Source: Fallopia convolvulus
Lineage: Eukaryota; Streptophyta; Magnoliopsida; Caryophyllales; Polygonaceae
Direction of reading: 5' to 3'
Assembly (NCBI GenBank): GCA_964016875.1
Contig: OZ024723.1
Location: forward strand, 11,809,343 to 11,873,342
Length of the DNA: 64,000 bases
Position 1 is the stretch's first letter. Every line of letters starts with the position of its first letter. Below, piece by piece: positions 55,201 through 64,000 of this stretch. The notes under the pieces were generated by a model. The model ran no database searches and was not told the origin of the DNA. It worked only from the letters and a program-made list of their open reading frames with translations. The position numbers were made by a program, and so were the translations under genes.

Positions 55201-55216
55201 CCCACAGACGGCGCCA
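55201..55216 (-). other. Tat primer-binding site
   Basis: On the minus strand TGGCGCCGTCTGTGGG follows the 5' LTR end after one base. This motif is characteristic of Tat/Athila-type plant elements and primes reverse transcription. Confidence 0.9.
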
Positions 55217-55217
55217 G

Positions 55218-56102
55218 TGATGAAACCCGAAATAAACCGTTCGCTAAAAGACAAGAGACGGGATTATTATATTCGATTGTGCGAACACTTGCTTCTTTAT
55301 TTATGATTTTCTTTACAACGAGGTTACAAGATTACGAAGTTACAAGCCAACGAGATTACAAGCCAACGAGGTTACAAACACTTGAAGTTTACACCATAGA
55401 CCCCCTATGGTTGTCCGAGATCTCGACCTAACAATGTTCGAGATCTTCTAGTTGCTAGACAATTCTAAGTGTCGCTTTTTTGACCTCTTAAGCGAGGTTG
55501 ATCTGGCGGGGCGATGTTGATGACTTGCGAGATTGGGTAGCGAAGTCTTTGATGTGAACGAGAGCGAGGTGTAGACGGCTTGCGAGATGGTGTAGCGAGA
55601 TCCTTGATGTGAGCAGAAACTTTGTGAGACTTGAAGTCTTTTTGTGGACTTCACTTGTCTATAGCGAGGCCTTTTGACGATGTTTCGATCACGTCGATCT
55701 TCAACGAGCAAGATAGTTCTTGAGTTCAAGATGTTTTTCGACCCCTTTTCCATACGAGGTTCTTCTCTATTTATAGACGATTGGAGAGTCGAGTTTTGAT
55801 CATTGTCCGATGTGGGACGCCCGAGATCAAGGGCTCTGATTGGTCTAGAGGCGAGGCAGCTGGTGATTGGCTCGGGGGAGTGGCGCTAGCTGAGTGGTTC
55901 TGGTGGGCGGGCGTGTCAATAGAGTCAGTTACGAGGTTTAGACCTCGTTCCAAGGTTTCGGAGGACCTCGCAAGGGTAGGAATTTTGCTAAAATAAAAGG
56001 TGGGTGCGGTTGTGGGCCCCAGGATCATCCTTGGGAGGCCCGTCGAGTCTGTATGTTCTTTGTACCCCGGGCCCACTTCTTACTTTACTATTTTGGGCAT
56101 CA
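55218..56102 (-). repeat. 5' LTR of the Tat element (right copy)
   Basis: About 18 differences from the left LTR over 885 bp. The TATA box CTATAAATAG (minus strand) is at 55767-55776 and would drive gag-pol. Confidence 0.93.
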
Positions 56103-56237
56103 TTATCCCTTCTTTTTAAATTTTATTTACAATTAATAAATAAAGGAAAAACTATAATTGACATTTTCAAGTTCCAATACGCCGATTTTTGCAGCCTTGA
56201 CCTAATTTTCTCCATAATAATTCCTTCCCTCCATCCA

Positions 56238-56336
56238 ATGGCGAAGAAGAACCGCGACTTCACCGATGCAAAGACCATGTCTAAGTTGAAGGACGACATC
56301 GAGAATCAAAAGGTTGAGACGCAGGCCGAAATCTAA
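56238..56336 (+). other. Short ORF inside the Mutator-like element, possibly captured
   Basis: A 32-residue frame MAKKNRDFTDAKTMSKLKDD... follows a CT-rich leader-like stretch. It has higher GC than the surrounding arms. I do not recognise the protein. Non-autonomous Mutator-like elements often carry host gene fragments (Pack-MULEs), so this may be the start of a host exon, but nothing in the window proves a source. Confidence 0.35.
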
Positions 56337-57084
56337 TGATAATGACATTCCAAGCTCAATTTATTCCTAAATTCTTTTATTTATTGTAAATAAAATTTAA
56401 AAAAGGACAAAAATGTAATTTACTTTACTTAACGAAGAAAATAACATTTTTCATCAAAATGGATGGTTAAATGCACACATATACAAATAAGGGGTGGTTA
56501 AGTGTAGAAAAAATATAAAGGGTGGTTAATTGCAACAAGTATAAAATAAAGGGTGGTTAAATGCAATTTTCCCTTAATAATAATAATATAACCAAGATAT
56601 TTAAGCCACTAACATTAAGCCTATGGCCGAAAATCACTTTTTAAAGTCTCTAGCTAAAGATAGAATTAAAACTAAAGATAAGATTCTCGGAAGACTTGAA
56701 CAGCTCTCAGTAAATTGTATTTTTCGTCTCTTTGTTGTTGGATTCTGGATTTGATGCCAACTACAAAGTTGTATATCTTTTAATTATCTTTCCAACACAT
56801 ACTTAAAGGACTTGAGATCAATTTTCTAGCCCAAGTTATGATCATTTTACTAAGCAATGGTTTCCATTTGACGAGCTTCTTAACTTTCCGAACTTTCATG
56901 ACTTGATTCTCTTTCTTGGTGGCCTTGGACGCTATTGATAGGTACCTTAAACAGATAATATCAAGTCCTTAAAGTTATTCTTGAACTTCAATGTCCGAGA
57001 CCTTAGAAAAGGTCTTGGTCTTGGCCTTTGAGACACCTCCTTTACAACCTTATTTTTTATAATCCTTTGATAGCTATCACCAAG

Positions 57085-57353
57085 CATTGGGAAGACTTAC
57101 TTTCTATTGTAGAGTTTTCTTATAATATGTGTAGGCACTCCTTTTGAGATGGCTTATGGGAGAAATCCTATTACGCCACTAGATTTGCACCCTCGGCCTC
57201 TAGAAGATGGAGACCATGTCACGGCCTCCAACCGTGCCGAGTACATCTTGGAGCTTTACCATCGCACACGCGCCCAATTGGAGAGGCGTGCCCACCAATA
57301 TGCCACACAACACAACCACGGACGGCGCCAACGCCCAATTGGAGCTTCTCTAT
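57085..57353 (+). pseudogene. Gypsy pol fragment B: integrase C-terminal part
   Basis: Continuation of the fragment at 37255-38099 after the nested block. It reads HWEDLLSIVEFSYN, then MAYGRNPITPLDLHPRPL, the conserved region after the integrase core, then RAEYILELYHRTRAQLERRA. It ends in a stop near 57350. Confidence 0.83.
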
Positions 57354-57359
57354 GGTACT

Positions 57360-58951
57360 AGTTGTTGCTTCATCGAATTTGCTTCATTAATAGGCTCGCG
57401 ATTGACTTTGATCGTTATGGACTGATACCAAGATCATTTAGAAATATAATTTTGAGACTTTACAATAATTTTTTGATATATTCGCACAAAACATTCGTTC
57501 CGCACAAGATTCAAACTCATAAATATATATATATATAGCTTCATTATATAACTAAATAGGCTTTTTTCCCCTTTAGATTCTTTAATATTGACCGGGGTAG
57601 GCATCTTTCAATGTTCATTTCCTAGAAAGATCACCACTCGATCCTCTTTCGATTTCGATATCCATGTAGTGAAGTGATATGTGAAATGATGGAATGGAAA
57701 AGTGAACCCACCCCTATCCTACACTCTTACAATTGCTATAACTAAAATACATGTGTACGTTGAGTGTTCCCAAACATCATACAGTGGAATCCACACTTGA
57801 GAGCCCCAGCCTACCGTATACTGTACCAATTAGCATGGCATCAGAAGTCAGAACCCTCCTAAATACACACCCATCACAAAATCAGAAGACCCTTTTTTTT
57901 CTTTTCCCTTTCATTGTTCTGTCACTTCTACAGTGCTGTAAAAAGAAGAAAAGAACATCTCCCTGACCAATGGTTAATCGGGTCATGGTTAATTTTGTCC
58001 TTTTCACCTTTTCTTTTACCTGTGGTCTGTAGAACACAAGTTTTTTCTTTTTCCCAAATTATCTTTTAACCTACTACACCCTTCACACTTTGATGAGAAA
58101 ACCATCTTTTTTGGGTGATTTCCCGCAATTGGAGTTCTCAAGTATTGTAAGCCTAGTTTGATATCCTCCGAAGTAATTTGTAAACTACCCTTTTATACAT
58201 CATTGTATTATAGTTTTAGGCCGGTGTTCCATGCAAGTGCACATTAATATTCCAATTTTGCATACCTCGACACGTTCTTGTCATCAACATGGGTCAAATT
58301 TGGAGAGCTGGATGTCAAATTAAAGAGGCCCCAAGAACTTGTTTCACATAATAATATATACATACGTGTATATCAAAATATCAATCAAACACCTAACTAA
58401 AACAGATTTCACCCACCAACTCCTTCAATCTTGCCGACGTTTCCTTCCCCTTTAAAATTTTGTAATGTTGGATTTATTTATATTTTTGTAACAAGCACAT
58501 TGGAGGACCCTGTTAATTGCAAAATTATGTAACACGTATACAGTGTTCAAAATTGCTGGATATGAGACACCATATCCATGCAAAATCAGGCAACCCCAGC
58601 ATCATACATTCATACCACAAAGAAAATGCGGTGCTTTTCTATTAAATATCTCAATCTTGAAATCAATCAAATACAAAACATGATTTTTTTTATTATAAAA
58701 TTTACAACAAACAACAGATTTGTACCTGTATAAGTAGGAAACTGCTATCCCTTGCAACTTTTCAGCTCAAGAACCCAGCGATCTTGGTGGAAGGAGGTGC
58801 TGCGTGCGTATAATCTACAATCTGGCCAACTATAACTATTTCTATTATCTAATGAAACAAGTATCTAAGATTAAAATTGCAATTACATTCCGAAAAATAT
58901 CTTCAAACAATGAGTTTTGATGCATTCTCACAAGTGTAATGTTTTGTCAGA
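57360..58951. other. Intergenic DNA downstream of the PAS-Raf kinase gene
   Basis: Mostly AT-rich with microsatellite (ATATAT near 57525). No gene is recognised. The part nearest 58951, including AT-rich stretches at about 58600-58950, probably holds the 3' UTR of the kinase gene. Confidence 0.55.
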
Positions 58952-61900
58952 TCATTGAACGTTTCGAAGCAGCCCTGTCATCCTGTGGATGATATCCTGG
59001 AATGATGGGCGGCGCTCTGGCTTGCTGTTCATTCATTACAACAAAGGAGGAGTGGATTAAGTGCACTTTGCGCAAAACATGTTGATAATATGAACGAAGC
59101 GGATAAGACAACATAAATGATGTTCAACCAATCACGCCCTGTGTTTTTGACTATATATGCTGTCACCTGAAAGTAAATTGCTTAAAGAGAAGTAAGAACT
59201 AAGCTGAAGCTTTGACTTTGATTTTGTACCTCTGCCAACAATCGGTTATGAGGGATGCAATAGGCAGATCCAGATCCTCTGGCATATCCAGCCTCCTATC
59301 CATGAACCCTACAACTCCTACAACCTTGAAGAAAATAAAAGATACAAACGGGTATTAGATGATAGGACGAACTTTCAAATGGTGCCTCAGATATTGAAAC
59401 AACAACTCCTTTTGCCATTTTTTTTTATGTAATAATATTGTGGAACTGAATTCCTGAGATATAGTGAATTTTAGGGCAAACTTCGCTATTAAACTGCAGA
59501 GCCAACCAAGTCCGGGGATCAAGAGAGGCACCTGTAGAGGATTAAGGTTGTTCCATGGAATTGAAACGGTCATTAATTCCCACAGAATAACACCAAAACT
59601 GAACACATCTGATCTGCCAAAGAGATGGAGCTAAACATTAGTGATGGTAGATAGAATTTGATCAAGTAATCAATATCTACACGAGCGAGAACTTGATCAT
59701 TTTTTCAATCCTCAAATTCATGATATTTCAGTTTCAAATAAGCTGAAACCGCACAGTTGACTAATTATTGTTGTCATTGGCAGAAGAAAACCGAACATTT
59801 AGGCTAATGACAATGTTTACTTTTATACGTATGACAGAAAACTTCCAATGGTGGATTCATAAGCCAGATTAGTAGAGAATTACTTTTCATTGGATGGTTC
59901 ATTCCTCAAGATTTCCGGAGCCATCCATTGGGGCTGCATGAGTAGAAAAGAAATTATATCAAACTGAAGTAAATGTTAATACCAATTGACAACACATATT
60001 TTAACATTCCAGCTACATTAATTCATCATTTTTTTAAAAAAGTTCTAATTTAAAACAATTGAGAAGGTTACAAAAATGGAAACCGTACAGTTCCTAGTCC
60101 AGATTTGGCGGATACGAGTGTTGCATGCTTCAATCTTGACAGACCAAAATCACCTACCTATTAGAAGGATATTAGTGAATGAGTCAAGAAAAAGATGAAG
60201 TGTATTTGAAACAATACGAAAATATGAAATCACTGTGTGCAATATGGCACCTTGACTGTCCAATTCTTATCAACTAGAAGGTTAGAAGATTTTAAGTCCC
60301 TGTGTATAATAGGAGGATTTCTTCGATGTAGATAGTTCATTCCTCTGGTCTGCATCACATTACAAATCCACAAATGTTGCTTTAATGAGGCAAAAATCAA
60401 TAAAGAAGAGAAGAAGATAAATTCTTGAGGAGACATACAACATCAAGAGCCATTCTCAGACGTCGTTTGATGTCCAAGACTTGATTACTCCTATGAAGTG
60501 TTTTAAAGAGACTGCCCCTGAATTTATGACATTGAACAGAAAAAAAAACGTATGAGATTTTTTATCAGAAACTAAGAAGGTTAACCATACTTGATCACAC
60601 AGAGAACTTCTTAGTAAACAGTACTTTACAGCCATCCAATGCCAGTACACAGCCATAAATTACCGTTTGATTCATTTAAATTTAAGTTATACATATGATA
60701 GCCCTTAATAGCAAACAGTCAGACATTATTACAATCTTTGGAGCATATTCAACAAACTTATATGGTAAAATATTACCTGGGTAAAAATTCTGTAACAATA
60801 GCAAGACGTTCATGTGAATAGCATGCTCCCATAAACAGCAACACATTCGGATGTCTCAATCTCCTCATGATATCGATCTGCAAGGTTATGATACTATAAG
60901 GCAAAAGCAAAAAAAAAACAAAAAAAAAAACAGTTATAAGCTTTCCTCTGAGAAACATAATTATCACATTACAATACCTCTTTTTTGTAACCTAGTAAAG
61001 TTCCCCCATTGTATTCATTCCCTAAGAAGACTTTGATAGCAACATCCTGTCAGAGAGAGAAGAATGTTATAACTGACTTCAGAAGGAACTACTACCACAA
61101 GCTTCTCAGGCTTAGGAACTCACTGAACCATTCCAAAGTCCTCGATAAACAACAGCATATGAACCTGTCAAATGATAAAAATGTAAGTAATTTCACACAA
61201 AGTCACAAACCTTGCTAGATTTTTCACTATACACAAACTGTATGTTGTCCCAATACCTCATTTATGCCAGCAAGCACATTAGAGAATTACTACATCAAGA
61301 AAGACAGAATAAAACATAAACATAGGAATATACCTTGACCAACTTCCTCACCCAATTGTAGCTCGTCCCATTGAATCCCGCTATCCACTGAACTAGACTC
61401 GTCAGCTTTGCTTGATGAGCTCTCATGGCTGCTATCAATGCTTCCGCCTGAATTGGGATGCTGTTTAATTACTGGCAGCTGCTCATCATCACCTTCTGGC
61501 TCTAATATTTTTCTGTTTACTAACTCATGCTCCATCTCCTTTGAAGTGGGAGACGTAGTAACCATGGTAGGGTCCTTAGAGCACTCATTACAATCCTTTG
61601 CCAAGGTCTTACTGCAACTGCAAGTAGCCTCTCCAAGATCAGTTGAAATTCTCTGCCTATGAAGAGTTGGATATTGTCCTGTAGCAACAAGGGGTGGACT
61701 TTGGGTATCATTGCAGCAGTTGTTGAGAGGAACTTGTAGTGAAACTCCTGAAGAGCGTGGTTGTTCTTTCATTTGATTGCTCGCTGAGGCACTAAAAGTG
61801 CCATTTTGAAAAGTGTTCCATGCCTTTTCTTTCAAATTCTGGTTATTTTTTCTAATATTTAGTTTTGACCAAATTTTTGCTACCTGCAATTGTCCCAAAG

Positions 61901-63806
61901 AATAAATTCAGTCAACAAGCAAGCAATAAAAATGACAATATTCACTCAGCCAGATGTTACAATCTTTTCATCTCAGAGACTCCAAGATGATCAACAGAAG
62001 TTTGATGCAATATATAAGCTAGAATCACGAGCTGATAAATTACAGGGCACTTGATTCATCTGGTTATTAGTAATGTGCTTCCAGTTCAAAACAAGTATAA
62101 TAAAACAATTATTAAGGATGTTCAAAACTTACAGCTGCTTTGGGATTTTTTAGGTTCACATCTTCAGAATCTGAAGCAGACTCAACCCTCTCCATGGAAG
62201 CTGAACCTGTGCTGTCTATATCATCTCCATTCTTTATAGATAGGACTTTCGAGGCCTGAATAGTTGCAGTAGCATTTTTTTTAATTAATGGAAGCAAAAA
62301 ACAAAAATCAACAAACTGAGAAAAATTGCAGAGTGCAGCTTCTAATTACCAGACTGGAAACAGATGAAGCAATTTGTGGCACTGATTTAATGGGAGGGAG
62401 TTGGTGCCACTGAGTCCTTCTTGGGTTTTGTCCTGTCACCTTGGGCCCCTCATTAACATTATCTTCACTTGTTCTGGAGTTCGGATAAGGATCGTTAAAC
62501 ATAGCCGCATCGCTCGAGACAGTGATGAAACCAACAAGCTCATCATCCTCAAACAAGGGGCTCTTGGTTACTATCGCCATAAACACCCCACCAGATCGCC
62601 TCTTAAAAGGAAATTGACCTGACCATGACTGAACTGAGTGCAAACTTTCCTTAATCTTCTTGATGGTTGGAGCATATTCTTTATCAATAAGAAAGTCTAA
62701 ATCCTTTCTCCCCATCACCTCATAGTCCTTCCATCCATAAAGCCTCTCTGCAGATCGGTTCCTGCAAACACGTATAATGATCCAGCCATGGCCATCAACA
62801 CATGGTGCGCAATACATAATCTATAGCTATCTCAAGTAATGAATGGGAAAGGAAAAGAATACATAACATGGGTATGCAGTATGCTATATGTTTCAATACA
62901 TTAATCTTCAGCCCTTCTGTTCTTGCAAATCTACTTCCACACATAAAGTAAGTATGATTTCCATATACTACTAGTCCAACTAGGAAGCTAATAGCAAACA
63001 TCTGACTCCACTTCCATATATATAAATAAAATTTATCTTTGGGGTTTTAAATTAACTAATTGTAGTTAGTCGAAAATGAACATCCAAATTACCTTCAACA
63101 GTTGCCTAAAGAGAACAATTAGAAGAACATAAGCAGTTCCAAATTAGGTAAAACATTAGAAGAAGAAAGAGGAATGTTTGGAAGACATCCATAATCTCAA
63201 TAAGCTTGGTTTGAACCTCAATGACTATCAAATTTCAATATTCTCAAGTCTAATACGTAGAGATTTGCTTGCTAATAAAACAATTATCCAACTAAAAAAC
63301 AGAACCCTAATTACTTGAAACTAATCAAATTTTCCATCTTCCATTGTCGATCTAATTCAATCGGAATAAAGTTATGGCATCAAATCACCAAAACAATACC
63401 CTACGGATCAAGAGAAAGGAAAACAAAGTATCAATCAAAGTCTTCAACACATCAACCGAAAACAGCTATCTATGGTTTACCAGTAGGTGATCTGTCCTGA
63501 TGCCGCCGACGTCACGTGCACGGCGTGACCAATTGACTGCAGCACGTGCTCGTACGGACTCTTCCCCTGGGCGGCCTTGAAGTACCGCGGCAGCAATCCG
63601 GTTTCGAGATCCGTCAATTCGCCGGAAAACGACGTCGTACAAGGACTCTCTCCCTCCTTGCCATCCGGTCTCTCCTGCTGCTGCTGCTGCTTCTCCAGAG
63701 CGAGCTCATTCAACTGCTGGTTGAGCTTCGCGTGACTCGCCTCCAACTCGGAGCACCGTTCCACCATAACTCGGTACAGACTCGGACGCGACTCGTCGTC
63801 AGACAT
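58952..63806 (-). CDS. PAS-domain Raf-like MAPKKK (14 exons, 722 aa)
   Basis: Exons on the minus strand: 63806-63481, 62761-62350, 62255-62133, 61883-61334, 61164-61124, 61046-60978, 60877-60777, 60517-60439, 60349-60251, 60157-60089, 59933-59884, 59613-59532, 59324-59230 and 59024-58952. All borders are GT/AG and the phases close to exactly 723 codons. The N-terminus has a coiled coil (SELEASHAKLNQQLNELALE). A PAS domain follows at about residues 80-205 (SIGHAVHVTSA; NRSAERLYGWKDYEVMGRKD). After a Ser-rich linker the kinase domain covers about 462-715: LGEEVGQGSYAVVYRG glycine loop, Lys489 in AIKVF, HRDLKSSNLL with Asp585, DFG at 603-605 and APE at 628-630. This is the plant group-B Raf-like type with an N-terminal PAS; Arabidopsis RAF10/RAF11 have this architecture and act in ABA responses. 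All catalytic residues are present. Confidence 0.94.
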
Positions 63807-64000
63807 CTCGTCTCCGGTGGCGATTCACCGGTGTAATCGCTGGTTGGAGGGTTCGCAATAGGAGGTCGCATTTCGGAGGCTGATCCCACCTAGAAATTCC
63901 TAATAGTGGAAATAAATAAAATATATATTTAATTAATTATTAATTGTTTTTATTAGCGTAATACGGAGTACTATTTTAAATGATATTGGGGGACCAATGG
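63807..64000 (-). promoter_or_regulatory. 5' flank of the PAS-Raf kinase gene
   Basis: It begins with 5' UTR-like sequence directly upstream of the ATG (63804-63806), then an AT-rich stretch (ATATATATTTAATTAATTATT, about 63920-63942). ATACGGAGTACT near 63960-63972 resembles a Stowaway end fragment. The promoter extends beyond the window. Confidence 0.45.

Larger units (their letters stand above)
38904..56102 (-). mobile_element. Tat-lineage Ty3/gypsy retrotransposon (17.2 kb with insertions)
   Basis: Two 885-bp LTRs (38904-39788 and 55218-56102) differ at about 18 positions (about 2%). Orientation is minus: the primer-binding site is beside the right LTR and gag-pol reads leftward. Order from the right: gag, protease, RT, RNase H, integrase (split by insertions at 46514-50676), a 43-bp tandem array, an oppositely oriented spliced gene, and the 3' LTR. 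No chromodomain follows the integrase. The TGGCGCCGTCTGTGGG primer site, the antisense gene and the tandem repeats are all typical of Tat-lineage elements. Several stops and frameshifts make gag-pol non-functional. The 5-mer TCCCT at 38899-38903 recurs at 56106-56110, three bases past the LTR end. Confidence 0.9.
38773..56573. mobile_element. Mutator-like non-autonomous element, interrupted by a Tat retrotransposon
   Basis: A 9-bp duplication TTAATAATA flanks it (38764-38772 and 56574-56582), the size made by Mutator-type transposases. The inverted ends are GGGGAAATTACATTTAACCA at the left and, reverse complemented, GGGAAAATTGCATTTAACCA at the right, and the match extends about 37 bp. TTAACCACCC motifs repeat inside both arms. 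Without the retrotransposon it is about 600 bp and has no transposase. It contains a short ORF (56238-56336) that may be captured. Confidence 0.82.
38100..57079. mobile_element. Solo LTR of family E, copy 2, itself interrupted
   Basis: Begins TGATACATGATC, ends GATAGCTATCA, with the 5-bp duplication CCAAG at 38095-38099 and 57080-57084. Once the Mutator-like insertion (38773-56573) is removed, about 1.17 kb remains, matching the LTR of copy 1 (32656-33807) along its length. No internal region remains, so this is a solo LTR left by recombination between two LTRs. It lies inside a gypsy integrase frame. Confidence 0.85.

Noticed and set aside
1..64000. tRNA, rRNA or microRNA genes
   Set aside because: I saw no cloverleaf with A/B boxes, no rRNA motifs and no convincing microRNA precursor; a dedicated scan would be needed to exclude small RNAs.

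Overview
The window is nuclear DNA of a flowering plant, most likely a eudicot. It holds two plant-specific gene families, an IQ67-domain (IQD) protein and a PAS-domain Raf-like kinase. Both are on the minus strand with short GT-AG introns. About 50 kb of transposable elements separates them, mostly of plant-typical lineages: Tekay/Del-like chromovirus, Tat-lineage Ty3/gypsy, Ty1/copia, hAT, Mutator-like, PIF/Harbinger-like and mariner/Stowaway. I cannot name the species from sequence alone.

Layout. 1-2380: 5' part of a minus-strand gypsy element running off the left edge. 2381-3215: a broken partial duplicate of the IQD gene. 5380-8885: the intact IQD gene (4 coding exons, 513 aa). 9275-14063: a foldback-like element whose ends are arrays of degenerate small palindromes, flanked by an 8-bp target duplication, about 390 bp upstream of the IQD start codon. 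Inside it are a hAT-type MITE, a fold-back array of about 36-bp units, telomere-like repeats and a hairpin MITE. 14095-16039: a second hAT-type MITE and a PIF/Harbinger-like MITE. 16122-30820: a mariner-like element with a decayed DD39D transposase, split by a very young 11.4-kb chromovirus (16241-27610; LTRs differ at about 9 of 2,690 positions) that carries an extra ORF before gag.

31800-57350 is a nest of insertions. A copia fragment is split by an LTR element, here called family E copy 1 (32656-35299). A third hAT-type MITE lies at 36618-37239. A gypsy pol fragment (37255-38099 and 57085-57353) is split by a solo LTR of family E (38100-57079). That LTR is split by a Mutator-like element (38773-56573). 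The Mutator-like element is split by a Tat-lineage retrotransposon (38904-56102). The Tat integrase is in turn split by a small LTR-like fragment and an apparently intact hAT transposon (47441-50676). Target-site duplications support most of these levels, so the order of events can be read directly. The Tat element carries a spliced gene on the strand opposite gag-pol and a 32-copy array of 43-bp repeats.

58952-63806 is a complete 14-exon gene for a PAS/Raf-like protein kinase (722 aa). The two host genes do not form an operon, and I see no direct functional link between them. IQD proteins bind calmodulin and the kinase belongs to a MAPKKK-like signalling family, but their adjacency is probably incidental.
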